Shown here: piece after piece, positions 32,081 to 42,640 of the stretch | Layout: every line of letters starts with the position of its first letter | How positions within the stretch are numbered: the stretch's first letter is position 1 | Assembly (NCBI GenBank): GCA_037349105.1 | Contig: JAYJMM010000107.1 | Location: forward strand, 248,001 to 312,000 | Source: Limnomonas spitsbergensis | Taxonomy: Eukaryota; Chlorophyta; Chlorophyceae; Chlamydomonadales | Direction: 5' to 3' | Length of the DNA: 64,000 bases | Translations under genes and position numbers: made by a program | Notes under the pieces: generated by a model | What the model saw: the letters and a program-made list of their open reading frames with translations, nothing else | Database searches by the model: none | What the model was told of the DNA's origin: nothing

Positions 32081-33309
32081 TGGGAGGAGAAAGGGGAGAG
32101 GAGCACGACATGCACTGGAAAACAGGCCTCCAGAAAATGGGAAGGCAAACCGAAGGTTCCCTGCCTGTGAAAACAAGAGAGTGGCAAAAGGGGAAAGAGC
32201 CAGTCCCCAGGGAGGCACAAGCAATACAGCAGACTAGCCCGAGGGGGGGGGGGCAAAAAAATCCGACCCCATCCCCGTTTTTTGTAGAGCTTGACGAGAG
32301 CGTTCCTTAGCTGCTTTTTAAATATTCTTTTGCCCAGGGGGGGGGGGGGGATATGGGGGCAAAGTTGGAGTGGGTGGGTGGGTGGTCTCCCAAAAAAATG
32401 CAATATTTGGAAAACTACGTTATTTTTCTTGAGGTATGTTGTGGCTGGCAGCGGCACCTCTGTGTTCTTCTTGCCAACATGATTCCATTTACATACTAAA
32501 ATGTTGCTTGAATTACCACGTGACCCCCGGGCCCCCCATACTGAGGGTTTGGCTCCTTTGGAGACACCCCGAAACCAGCTGAGCCAGCCTTAGAAAGAGC
32601 TGTATGACACGCAGCACATGGTAGTGTTCGTCTGGTGGATTATGAATAGACAGATCACTTGTGGTCGTTGTGGCAAGGTCCTCAAATCAGCTGACCCTGC
32701 AAACGTCGGACGCCTTCAGAATGGGAGGGAGAGCGTGGCAGCTTCCGCGATACAACCCGATTCGAAGCAGCAGAGAACGCTCGGGCTTGCTCCCGTTTCA
32801 CCCCTATCTATCCCTAAACCCTAAACCCTAAACCCTATCTATCCCTGCTGCTACCCCAGCTGCTGCCCCTGGGAGCTCATGGCCAAGATGAAGGCTGATG
32901 CCATCGCGTTGCCACCGCCATCCAGGCCATCTGCCTTTTGGAAGCATGTGATCGCAAGCTAGAAGTAGTCGGTAGGCGATAGCCTGGCTGAGCTCAGTAC
33001 CCTAATTGACTGTTGGTATGAATTGTGATCGCTAGCGAGCATAAGTCGGTACTCAATAGCCTGGCTGAGCCCAGTACCAAAATTGACTGTTGGCATGATT
33101 TTTCATCACCTGACGAATTGAAATATACCAGTAAAAGCGCGTCGACGAGCTGATAAAAACACCCCTTGCATGCCCTGTATTTTGAATTTTGACTGAGATA
33201 TTTGAATTTCAATGGGTTCCGGAGGCGGGAGGTGGGTGGGTGGTAGACTTGGGTGCTCATTTTTATTTTGGGGATGGGGTCCCTGGCTTTCTTTTGCCCC
33301 TCCCTCGGA
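32081..33309. other. Gene-free accessory region
   Basis: Contains G-runs (32242-32251, 32337-32350), a short ccctaaa telomere-like run (32813-32836) and a 60-bp direct repeat: ctgagctcagtaccctaattgactgttgg at 32988 versus ctgagcccagtaccaaaattgactgttgg at 33064. No supported gene. Confidence 0.5.
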
Positions 33310-33590
33310 CTAGCCCTCAACAAAGTCTACCACGTCCTCAACAACAGCCAGAGCCTCCCACCCATGCCTGCCCTGGTACAACTCAAAGTCCGTGGCGCCC
33401 TTCGGAGGGCCTGTCCAACCTCTGGCCCTCAGCCTCTTTTTACGCTAGGGCACTGAATGCACACATGCAGCGCATCCTCCACTTGTTAGCCGTGTCCCTC
33501 AGCCCAGCACCGTTGGCAGTAGCGTGTGTCATGCTGCTGATCGTTGCGTCATCCTCTATTATCAGCTGTTAGTGACGTATCTCTGCTTAA
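33310..33590 (-). pseudogene. LINE reverse-transcriptase C-terminal relic
   Basis: Minus strand; stop TAG at 33312-33310 preceded by EALAVVEDVVDFVEG, and upstream (towards 33500) a Cys/His segment resembling HVCIQCPS. The pattern matches the better copy at 34125-34660. Frame breaks occur inside. Confidence 0.55.
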
Positions 33591-33746
33591 TAAAGCTCGG
33601 CCGTGTCGGCAGACTGTAATTGGCTCGGAAAGGCAAGGGACAAGGCACAAGAAGAAAGAAAGAAAGGAAGCAAGTTCACCTTTTAAGAAGAAGAAGAACA
33701 ACAAAAATATCAGGAAAACCGTACTACCAGCTGTGCTGGCCACTCC

Positions 33747-34124
33747 GTCAATAACGTTACACCTCTGGGCCCGCTCAAAGCTCGGCCGCGTGGGCGCCCA
33801 ACTGTTCAGAAGGGAGTAAAGAAGGAACCAAAGGGAAGAGAGGGGGAAAGGAACAAAAGGAGAGGCAGGGAAGGCAAAGTAGACCAAATCCAACACCTGA
33901 GTTCCACTAGAGACTAGCCCTCAACAAAGCCTCTAGGAAAAGAGAAGTCCAGAAAAGCAAGCGTATCCCACCCCTGCTTGGCCGCGAGGGCGCCCCACTG
34001 ATCAGAAGGGAGAAGAGAAGCAACTAAAAAGGGGGCAAACAACAACAACAACAACAACAACAACAAAAGGACCAAAAGAGAAGGCCGGAAAGGCCAACGA
34101 CATCGGCCTCAGAAACCCTGGAGA
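33747..34124 (-). mobile_element. LINE 3' UTR and tail
   Basis: The left end is the family tail (caataacgttacacctctgg, cgcgtgggcgcccaactgtt). A purine-rich 3' UTR with a (CAA)n run (34040-34066) follows, leading into the C-terminal coding relic at 34125. A second tail-like segment, ggccgcgagggcgccccactg, lies at 33980. Confidence 0.6.
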
Positions 34125-34660
34125 CTAACCCTCAAAAATGCCCACAGCACAGTCCACAAAAGCAAGTGCGTCCCACCCATGCTCAGCCTGGTACAACTGG
34201 TGGAAGTTAGTGGCAGCGCCCGGAGGACCTGCCCACCCCCGCTCCCGCAACTGCTCCTTGACACTAGGGCACTGGAAGCACACATACAGTGCATCCTCTA
34301 CCTGCTCGCTATCCCCCCGTGCCCAACACCGCAGGCAGCAGCGTGCCTGTCGCCGCTGACCGTTGCGCCGTCCTCTGGCATCAGCAGTGCTGATCGTGCC
34401 AAGCCGCAGTCGAAAATTAGTGCGCACACAAGCACACTCCCTCTGACTAGTGCGGCTCTTGGCTTGCGCCAGCACGGCACCCGCCGTGGACTGGAACCAG
34501 GCGCGGTAGGCCACTCCGTGTCACAGCCTGATGTTAGTGCACTCACAAGCGCACGCCCTTTTGCTAGTGCGGTTCCTGGCATGTGCCAGCACGAGCATAG
34601 CGCCCGTTGTAGGCTGAAACCAGGCGTGGTAGGCGGCCGAAGACCTGTGTTTGGTGGCGG
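34125..34660 (-). pseudogene. LINE reverse-transcriptase C-terminal domain, 5'-truncated
   Basis: The minus frame ends DALAFVDCAVGIFEG-stop at 34125. It contains CLRCWARGDSEQVEDALYVC then FQCPSVKEQLRER, a C-x2-C...H/Y...C-x3-C type zinc motif at the C-terminus of many algal and plant non-LTR reverse transcriptases, preceded by an RLRLGTISTADARGRR segment. An imperfect in-element tandem duplication of about 117 bp (AWFQ-T-GA motif twice) interrupts the frame near 34515. No RT catalytic (YADD) or endonuclease part is present. Confidence 0.6.
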
Positions 34661-34666
34661 GTCTTA

Positions 34667-34811
34667 AGGGTCTTCCTGGCCGACGACCTCCTTCTGCGCC
34701 CGCTCATAGGCAGCGTCCACTAGTGCTAGCACCTTGGCGACGGGGAGAAGTTGTAGGTCAGCCGCTGCCTGACGCAGTTTGGGGGCGGCTGATTCCCGCT
34801 CTGGCTCCTGT
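34667..34811 (-). CDS. Possible terminal exon of unknown protein
   Basis: A minus-strand open segment after a good acceptor (ctcctgtaagaca on the plus strand). It reads EPERESAAPKLRQAAADLQL then LLPVAKVLALVDAAYERAQK and ends at TAA about 34667. Composition looks coding (Ala/Leu-rich helix). It could be a host exon or a further part of the neighbouring LINE; unassigned. Confidence 0.35.
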
Positions 34812-35249
34812 AAGACACATAGCAGTTCACTGCACAATTGCGTCCTCTAGTGCTCCGACTGAGCGTGAGCTGCATATCAGCCGCCATGGCTGCCACCATG
34901 CCAAGTGGGCTGTCTTCATGTGCTGCCGGTGGTACAGCTGCATTGTGGAAGCGAATGACACGGCACCACCAACCTCGCAGTAACGGTTGGAAATGTAGCT
35001 CCCTGAGGACTCCCCAACTGGCGGCTGACGCAAGGAGCCACCCTGCCTATCGCAAATGTTGTAGAAGGCTGGACTGCAGCAATGCAGCTTGCTCTGGAGA
35101 TAGTGTTGCGGTCGCATGTGACCGGTGGCCCACACCACAATACCACATCACCGTAGTTGGATGCAGGAGCTGCGTATTTGGCCGCAAGCCGGATGTCAGT
35201 AGGCGAATGATGCCTCAGGCGCACCTTGGCACCATGTGAGATTCGCCTG

Positions 35250-35510
35250 TTCCACCCATGCCTGAAGAAAAGTCTAAAAACTCTCGTGGCTACGTTTCTT
35301 TGTCCCAACTTAACTGTTGGGAGCCCAGCTCATTTCTCCTTCTGACGGCACCAGATAAGAATCGACTGCACCATCCATCCCTAAAGAAAATGCAACGCCA
35401 CTTGGAGCTTCCCTCACTCAACTTAAGTGTTGGGCGCCCACGCGGCCGAGCCTTTTTGAACAGGGCGCCAGGGCCCAGAGGTGTTACGTCAGTCATTATT
35501 ACATTATCGT
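35250..35510 (+). mobile_element. LINE 3' tail, plus orientation
   Basis: Contains gttgggagcccagctc and then gttgggcgcccacgcggccgagcc and cagggcccagaggtgttacg, the reverse complement of the tails at 27.65, 33.75 and 48.05 kb. This copy is therefore in plus orientation. Confidence 0.6.
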
Positions 35511-36554
35511 ACCGTACTAGGGCATGCCGCCTAGCTGGGTGAACAGGATGAACGCATGTTGATAATCAGGTTTGACATTTTGAATGCCAGTTTTGGTTTA
35601 TAACGGGTAGGTTGGAGGGAACTGCTATCAGCCACCTAGGGTAGTCCTTGTGGCGTCCATAAACTGTGGTAAAAACCTGGGAATCAATCAAATGGAAGTG
35701 CAGGTAAGCAGTTGCCAACGTTGCCCCCCATGTATAGAAAGTGCGGAAAGTGTGGATCAGATCTCTGGTGTGAACTGTGAACCAGCTGTTAATGGGCTAA
35801 CTACAGCGGGGCCACAACATCAACGTACCGCACATATCACCGGCACATATCAATATATCATGCTCTGGTACACCAGCAGTACATGTGGCACCTTTCCTTG
35901 TCGTGTCAAACTGCCTTAACAACTCTGCGAGTAACACTCCACAGTCCATGCGCTCATTCACTTGCGATGTACCAGGTTTGAGTTAAGGGTCGAGGGTTTA
36001 CTGTATTCAATCAGGATGCGAGGTTCAGGGCTTGAGGTGTAGGCTTCAGGGTGTAGGGTGTAGGGTTCTGGAAGTAGGGTCAATGTAGTCCCGGGGTCGA
36101 GCGTTCACTACCTGAAGGATGGGGATGCGAGGTGCCAGCTAAACATGTCGAACCTTCCTCAGATTGACACCCCGCTCCCCAGCCAATCCCCAGCCCCCCT
36201 CACGCACCACAGGCTTGTTCTTGCCGCACATGGCCCGGCTCCCAAACTGCAGGGACTGGAGCGTCTCATCTCATGTGCTGAAGTGAATCTGCGACCACCA
36301 ACGGGGTCCTTGTATTGCCGCCCAGGGACTCCTGCAAGTTGTTCCAGGTCTCAAGAGGGTGGGACATCAATGGCAGGGACTGGAGCGTTGCATGTAAGTG
36401 TGCATTGCATGTAAGTGTGCACATCCATTCTATGGTTAACACGCAGGCATGGCAAAGCACACGACACTAGGTACCTCCCCCCACACCCGATATCCCAACA
36501 CAAACACATCCCATGGCATGTACGTCACCCCTTGGTTCACATCTTGCGGTGCAT
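35511..36554. other. Gene-free region
   Basis: About 1 kb with no supported gene. Contains ggtgtaggcttcagggtgtaggg-like short repeats (36020-36075) and two gactggagcgt words around 36255 and 36380. Confidence 0.5.
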
Positions 36555-36599
36555 AACTATTCACACCGGTTGGCACTGAGCGTGAAAGACAAAGTGTTC

Positions 36600-37335
36600 G
36601 GGGTACGGGGTTCAAACAGGGTTGGGGATAACGGATTCAAATAGGGTTGGGGATAATGGATTCAAATAGGTTTGGGGATAATGGGTCCAAATAGGGTTGG
36701 GGATAACGGGTTCAAATAGAGTTGGGAAGAACATGTTCAAATAGGGTTGGGGATAATGGATTCAAATAGGATTGGGAAGAACATGTTCAAATAGGGTTGG
36801 GGATCATGGATTCAAATAGGATTGGGAAGAACAGGTTCAAATAGGGTTGGGGATAATGGATTCAAGAAGGGTTGGGGATAATGGATTAAAAAGGGTTTGG
36901 GATAATGGATTCAAAAAGGGTTGGGGATAATGGATTCAAAAAGGGTTGGGGATAATGGTTTCAAATAGGATTGGGAAGAACAGGTTCAAATAGGGTTGGG
37001 GATAATGGATTCAAAAAGGGTTCGGGATAATGGATTCAAAAAGGGTTGGGGATAATGGATTCAAAAAGGGTTGGGGAGAATGGATTAAACAAGGGTTGGG
37101 GATAATGGATTCAAAAAGGGTTCGGGATAATTGATTCAAAGAGGGTTCGGGATAATGGATTCAAAAAGGGTTCGGAATGATGGATTCAAAAAGGGTTGGG
37201 GATAATGGATTCAAAAAGGCTTCGGGATAATGGATTCAAAAAGGGTTCGGAATAATGGATTCAAAAAGGGTTCGGGATGATGGATTCAAAGAGGGTTCGG
37301 GGTATAATGGATTCAAAAAGGGTTGGGGATCACAC
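36600..37335. repeat. 25-bp repeat (ggttggggataatggattca)
   Basis: About 29 units, 25 bp each; early units carry caaatag and later ones caaaaag. The inverted copy at about 62207-62400 has only seven to eight units. Confidence 0.95.
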
Positions 37336-38187
37336 TCATCCGCATCCAGGCTGAAAGATCATCCCTCGTTGTTTCCTCCTTTCAGATTTAAGAAAGGCTT
37401 TGGAAGCCCCTGCCGCTAACTCCGCTGCGAGCTGTATCATCGAGGCTCCAATTATTTCGCAACCAGCTGCCGGCAAATCAAATTCAATCAACAGTTGATG
37501 TCACGTTTCCTTCACGGCACTGGCAACGGGGAGGTGCCACTGTCACGTTCGTTGGTTAGCGTATTCGTATCAACAGCCACATTACTAATCGATTCACAAA
37601 GAAGTGTAGCCTTACCCATTTATGCGCACAAATAAAATAAAATATATCCAACATAACAGAAGGTTGCAATGAATGCTCGCCACCGACCCCATTCCCCCCT
37701 GGCCTCCTCCTCTCAAGCTCCCCTCCTGCCTCCCCCCCCTCCACCTGAGGGAGGGCAGCCATACTGCTACCTCCTTGTCAGCCCCTAGACCCTCGTCCCC
37801 CATGGGACCTCCTGTCGCGCTTTCCTTTCCACCCCAGCCCCCCTCTCTACACCAAGCCTGTCCCATCCAGCTACAATTGCTGCGTCTCGCAAATCGCCAT
37901 ACCCTCCTTTCTCTCTCTCATCCCACCGGCCTCCCTCCCTCTCCCCCCAATTCCACCTACCCCTGTCCCTCCTGGCCTCCCACATCTGCCCTCTTTTACC
38001 TGAACCTATTTCCCCCTCCAAACCCCACCTCAAGCCGCCCCCTCATCCTTCTCCCTCCCCACCTGTCCCTCATCCCTCCTCCACATCCCACCTGTCCCTC
38101 TTCCAGTCTCCCTCCTCCCTCCCCTCCCCCCTGTTCCTCCCCCCCCCCCCCCCCCCCCCACCAACCCGTCTGCCTCCTCCTTCCTAT
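37336..38187. other. Arm-1-specific insert plus C-rich low complexity
   Basis: 37336-37680 has no recognisable gene. 37680-38165 is a C/T-rich tract of cctcccac words ending in a poly-C run of about 19 bases. Long proline-rich frames here are composition artefacts. Confidence 0.6.
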
Positions 38188-38295
38188 CTGATGCACATGC
38201 ATGCCCAGTGTGGTCAGACTCTTGTTGACGAAGATGGCCTCTGAGGCCCGCAGGTCCGTGGACCCGCTCTTCTTCAGCTGCTCGCTGCCCGCCAG
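38188..38295 (-). pseudogene. Kinesin motor-domain exon relic (copy 1)
   Basis: 36 codons reading LAGSEQLKKSGSTDLRASEA then IFVNKSLTTLGMHVHQ. This matches the kinesin switch-II region DLAGSE, the following SG-x-G-R-EA segment and NKSLSAL, conserved in nearly all kinesins. The expected acceptor before the Val-Asp of VDLAGSE is missing, and a gcatgcatgcaggcaaggtg repeat field abuts the exon. The same fragment is at 61994-62101 in the opposite orientation. Confidence 0.7.
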
Positions 38296-38660
38296 GCATG
38301 TTGTCATGCTGGTGCGGCAAAATGCATGCAGGCAAGGTGTTGTCGCGCCGGCGGGGCCATATGCAGGCAAGGAATTACCATACCGGTGGGCCGTCACTGC
38401 ATGCATGCAAGGTGCTGTCCGGCTGGCCAGGCGCTATGCATGCCGGCAGGGTGTTGATGTGCTCGCTGGGTGCTATGCATGTCGGCAGGGGGATGCCCTG
38501 CTATTTGGGCGCCACCGCATGCAGCCATGCAGGTGGGTTGCTGTCATGCAAGTGGGATGCTCTGCATGCATGCAGTGTGATGTTGTCTGAGTGGGGCGTT
38601 GGCATGCCGGCGGGGAGCTACTGCATGCGGGCGGGGCACTGTCTCGCATGTGGGGAGCCA
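38296..38660. repeat. About 43-bp ATGCATG-containing repeats
   Basis: Eight or nine imperfect units built around gctatgcatgccggcagggtg, adjoining the kinesin relic; an inverted copy is at 61640-61990. Confidence 0.8.
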
Positions 38661-38683
38661 TTTCATGCATTGTTCTCACAGTA

Positions 38684-38911
38684 TCAGATACCTGCTGCTC
38701 TGCCCGCCTTGTAACGGTTATGAACTGCCTGTCTCAGACCTGGCCCTGCTGCTCGTAAGGCCGTTAAGGCCGTTTCTGCACGTATGACGGTATCGGCATG
38801 AGAGAGCCGATGAGATGCCAGGTGCAATCCAATATCCTCCTCCTCCTCGGCATCCCATCTAGTTGAGCCACTCCTGAGCTTGTAAGACCTTTTCATGTAG
38901 CTCCTCCGCAT
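38684..38911 (-). CDS. Unknown ORF in inverted duplication, copy 1
   Basis: 75 codons, start ATG, begins MRRSYMKRSYKLRSGSTRWD and contains an EEEED acidic run. The copy in arm 2 (61388-61606) is 72 codons and differs by a 9-bp deletion that keeps the frame. Not recognised; an in-frame length change in both copies could mean selection or chance. Confidence 0.3.
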   Translation of the reverse strand: MRRSYMKRSYKLRSGSTRWDAEEEEDIGLHLASHRLSHADTVIRAETALTALRAAGPGLRQAVHNRYKAGRAAGI

Positions 38912-39216
38912 TCCTGATTATTGTATACATCGTTAAATGTTTCGCGCATTACAGCAGGCAACTCTTGTCGAATGTGTTGATTGATGGCCAAGCTAACGCC
39001 CAACCCTTAACTTCCAGCTAAACGGCCTCCAGAGTTTGATCAGCTATAGTTTTTCGGTCGATGCATGGCTTATGTACAACCTAGCTGCGTTGTGCAATAC
39101 CTTGGCTGGCTGCCCGATACCCTCAAAGGATGTTCGACCTGCCGACCGCGCGTGGTCTACCGTACGTACATTATTTTACAGAGGTATTAGAGCTGCTGCC
39201 AGAACGACGACCGTTT

Positions 39217-39579
39217 TTAACTAAGACACCCTTCTAAGAATTTCATCTGCTCGTTGAAACCGTATGCGTGTGCGTGAGACTGCAGACTGCAAAGCTCGGC
39301 TTCTGGATCAAATGACTTGCCAATAGGACAACGCGAATCTGACGACGCTACGAGGTAGCGTACCTCGATTAGAGCCTGGGGACAAAGGCCATGTCCTCTC
39401 TGGTTTCTGGTTTCTTCATGCACTTCCTCCCTAAATACCATAATATTTTTTCGCAGGGCAGCAGCCTGCAGGATTGACGATTTCCACTCCTGCCTAGCTA
39501 TTCGTCCCCTGATTCGTCCCCCCTGTCTGCGGTTCGAGAATCCTGCCTGAGCAGGTGAGTTAGTTGTTGTCAGAAGCAT
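39217..39579 (-). CDS. Unknown ORF, possible gene 3' end
   Basis: Minus-strand frame of 120 codons ending CSLQSHAHAYGFNEQMKFLE and a stop. The last 35 codons are duplicated with few changes at 60964-61072. The protein is not recognised and no ATG is evident at the start. Confidence 0.25.
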   Translation of the reverse strand: MLLTTTNSPAQAGFSNRRQGGRIRGRIARQEWKSSILQAAALRKNIMVFREEVHEETRNQRGHGLCPQALIEVRYLVASSDSRCPIGKSFDPEAELCSLQSHAHAYGFNEQMKFLEGCLS

Positions 39580-39955
39580 CTAGCAACTCCGGGTGACCTC
39601 AGTCCCACAAATTCGTGAAATTGTTCTTGGCCTCCTTATTCCTTTGGGCTACTGGATTCGAGGTGTGGTTACTACTTACTAGTAGGTTGTCCCTCATCTT
39701 TGGCCTTGCATTTCTTGGGAGTTTATGGCTCCTGCAGTCCTGCTTAGCATCTAGCTTCGCCAAGGGCTCAGAGAATGGAGGGACTTCGCTTTTTGAATGG
39801 GGTTCCAGCATACCTTTTCGTGAAGAGGCCACTGTCCTTGCATACTAGGTGACGCTATGGGGTCAAGTACCGGTATATATACGGTATCGAGGCTCAGCGG
39901 CTTCTGCATGAGCTTGTTTGGAACTGAGCTGCCGGCCCCACCCTTCTCTCTACAG

Positions 39956-40170
39956 GAGGATGGTAACCATGGACGAGTTGAAGCAGGTGCTGCTCGAACA
40001 GGGCCTCAAGCCCAGTCAAGTTCAGAAAATCTCAGAGGCAGAGCTCCAAGGCCTGCTTGACAATGGCTGGGACGACGAGGATTCTTTGCTTGTAGCGACG
40101 GGCGAACAATTGCAGCTGGCGGGACTCAAGCCAGGTCACGCTTGCATGCTGAAGGTGCACTTCACGCAAG
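39956..40170 (+). CDS. SAM-like helical domain exon (copy 1)
   Basis: Acceptor tctctacag at 39955 and donor caag/gtagga at 40170. It reads MDELKQVLLEQGLKPSQVQK then ISEAELQGLLDNGWDDEDSL and ends with a GLKPGHACMLK helix. The layout (about 65 residues, helices, GL-P-G-A-L near the end) resembles SAM or related helical interaction domains. Its nearest relative in the window is the exon at 63250-63442. Neighbouring exons of the same gene were not identified. Confidence 0.5.
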
Positions 40171-40915
40171 GTAGGATGGAAGCACTGTACCTTGCATGGG
40201 GCCATTCTAGATCCATGCCCTCATACTAGGCAAAATGGTGGGCTAGGGCTTTCCTAAGCAGGAAGTTTGTTTGCACGCCTGGCAATGACGTCTTTTTATG
40301 TCCCGGAAAATCTTGCACCGTGACATATGACCTATGCTGGTTCATGTTGGCGTTGAAGCTGAATGAGATCTACATGCGACTTCCTCCGCATTCTGCCCTA
40401 GTCATACAACTTTTGAGAGACATTCGTACCAAAGCCCCTCATGCATTAGTTACCATCATATGATCTGCACTTTTCTTAGTCGATGGGGATGGTCCTCCAA
40501 CGAGTCCACCCTGTCACACTAGATGGCTGTTTTGAGGGCAGTTCGACCAGTCACTATTACAGAATTCGAAAACCTAGGTTTTACCGTGATGGCTAAACAT
40601 AAGTTCAAATCCGACTTTGACTGTGGGACTCCCCATGCAATGAAAGGCTGGGCACTCCAGTGCTCGATTCCCAACCTTGCATTCCCCCACACTTGCGTCT
40701 GAAGACTGAAGGCGGTACCCCTACAGTTTGGGGAGGCTCTGTGCCACAGTGCAACAGTTGGAAATCGTTTGTGTGTGTTTTGCCCCACTCCTGCTCCGTC
40801 CATGCAAGGGATCCCACATGGGTGGTATTATGGAGAAGTGGAGGGGGAGGTTGGGTGGGACACCAAACACCCTTTTGACGCCCTAGCTGGGTCGGGGTCC
40901 CTCTTTAGGGATTGC
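40171..40915. other. No recognised gene
   Basis: Possibly intron of the SAM-exon gene. Nothing else was seen. Confidence 0.4.
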
Positions 40916-40929
40916 ATAGTTGCAGAGAG

Positions 40930-41012
40930 GGCTGTAGTAGGGCTGTAGTAGGGCTGTAGTAGGGCTGTAGTAGGGCTGTAGTAGGGCTGCAGTAGGGCTG
41001 TAGTAGGGCTGT
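40930..41012. repeat. 11-bp gtagtagggct minisatellite
   Basis: Seven to eight tandem units of gtagtagggct. Confidence 0.95.
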
Positions 41013-41526
41013 CATGATGCACCTAGTGTCTTGCTGTCCATGCATGCATGCTTAGAATGCATATTTGTTGCTGAGTCATGCATCTTCATTTCGTATTTCC
41101 TGACGATGTTTTTCGCTTGCTGACTGCAGCGGTGATGCCAACTCAGGCGGGGGCAGGTGGGCGTACGGAAGAGCTCTAAGATGGGGACATGGGGTGGGAG
41201 GCATGGGGCCTGTATGGCACATGTTCTGAGTTGTGTGATGCACCATCCAGGACCTAGCGCACAGGTGCCGCCCATTATGGTAATGGGGTGGCCAGACAAC
41301 AGGTATGCATGATGGTGTGGGGTGTACCTGCCCCTTTCTCCAATTATTTAGTTACAATGTTTGTTGGGACTGCCGTTCTTTATGATCTTCACGTTTCACC
41401 CGACAAAGAAATAATTGATTCCTTGACGATGCCACCATATATGTCAACTGTGATTTTTTAAGGAATCGGCTAAAATCTGATTGTACCACTTCAAGATTTT
41501 TTGCCCAGTCCGTAGGTGAAATTTTA

Positions 41527-41745
41527 TCACCCCAGGGTGTGTGTGGGGGACACCGCCCCCCTGCTTGGGTGCCTTGTGGCGAAGGCTGTTGTCATTGGCA
41601 ATCTTCCCTCCTCCAGGGCCTTAAAAGCTGCCATGCTATTTGTGTGCTTGAGTGTCTTTTTCATTTTTTCATGGTCATCAATCTGCCGCTTGTGTGTGCC
41701 TATATCCATCTGGCAGATGCTGCAGTGACACACGTACTTGTCCAA
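41527..41745 (-). CDS. Small Cys/His ORF, possible zinc-finger exon
   Basis: Frame containing YVCHCSICQMDIGTHKRQID then DHEKMKK, i.e. C-H-C-x2-C followed by spaced His, which could bind zinc. No ATG start. It resembles small DNA-binding modules at the N-terminus of some transposases, but no specific family is recognised. Confidence 0.25.
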   Translation of the reverse strand: MDKYVCHCSICQMDIGTHKRQIDDHEKMKKTLKHTNSMAAFKALEEGRLPMTTAFATRHPSRGAVSPTHTLG

Positions 41746-42051
41746 GCTCTATTGAATTCTCTGATTTTGAGCCAGACGCGCCGCATTACGCCGCCTCAAA
41801 AGTATGCGTCCTGAAAAGTGTTTGTCCCCTCGCCTTTCTTGCCCCTCCGAGGACCATCACTTTGGTCTTTCTTTAGTTTCTCCGCCATTTACTGCAATCG
41901 ACCGTGCATGAGCTGAAATAAACCTGTTGTACTGAAGGGTACGGCCACGCCAAAAAATTCGGATTTTACCACGCTGATCGGACCCCGAAAACGTTTGTTT
42001 TACGTTTGTTGTGAATCGTGGTACACGATGCCTTCAAAAACATCACTGATA

Positions 42052-42425
42052 TGTCAATGATGTTACACCTCTGGGACCTGACCAAAAACGTCACTGATAT
42101 GTCAATGATGTTACACCTCTGGGACGTGACCAAAAACATCACTGATATGTCAATGATGTTACACCTCTGGGACCTGACCAAAACATAACTGATACGTCAA
42201 TGATGTTACACCTCTGGGACGTGACCAAAAACATCACTGATATGTCAATGATGTTACACCTCTGGGACCTGACCAAAAACGTCACTGATACGTCAATGAT
42301 GTTACACCTCTGGGACGTGACCAAAAACATCACTGATATGTCAATGATGTTACACCTCTGGGACCTGACCAAAAACATCACTGATATGTCAATGATGTTA
42401 CACCTCTGGGACCTGACCAAAAAGG
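42052..42425 (-). repeat. 48-bp tandem array of the LINE 3' tail
   Basis: About eight units of 48 bp, each with tcaatgatgttacacctctg then ggacctgaccaaaaac and atcactgata. The unit contains the family tail motif gttacacctctggg. The array ends in the normal tail continuation (aaaggctcggccgcataggc). Confidence 0.9.
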
Positions 42426-42640
42426 CTCGGCCGCATAGGCGCCTAACTAAAAGGGGCAGAATAAAAGAGGAAAAGGGGTAAAATAAAGTGAAGGGACAGA
42501 CATAAAGTGAAAGAACAGGAGCAGCAGGGGAGGGCAGTGGCAGCCCAGGCGGAATCCCCCGGGTCACTGGGATAATCACCTCTCCTTAAAGGCAGGAAAG
42601 GAAGGCAAAGGAAGTTTGAGCCTCTGAGAACATCTATGCC
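42426..42640 (-). mobile_element. LINE 3' UTR remnant
   Basis: Continues from the tail array and matches 47868-47960 (aaaaggggtaaa-taa--tgaagggacagac, and agcctctgagaac-tctacgcct). Confidence 0.55.

Larger units (their letters stand above)
36555..39329 (-). repeat. Inverted-duplication arm 1
   Basis: This segment reappears in opposite orientation at 60964-62467. Shared landmarks: ccggttggcactg at the left end, the tttggggataa repeat, the kinesin relic, the MRRSYMKRSYKLRSG frame and agtcatttgatccagaagcc at the right end. Arm 1 carries about 0.75 kb (37340-38090) absent from arm 2. Confidence 0.85.

Noticed and set aside
37680..38165. Proline/serine-rich 172-codon frame
   Set aside because: Low-complexity C/T tract with a poly-C run; no coding support and missing from the other inverted arm.
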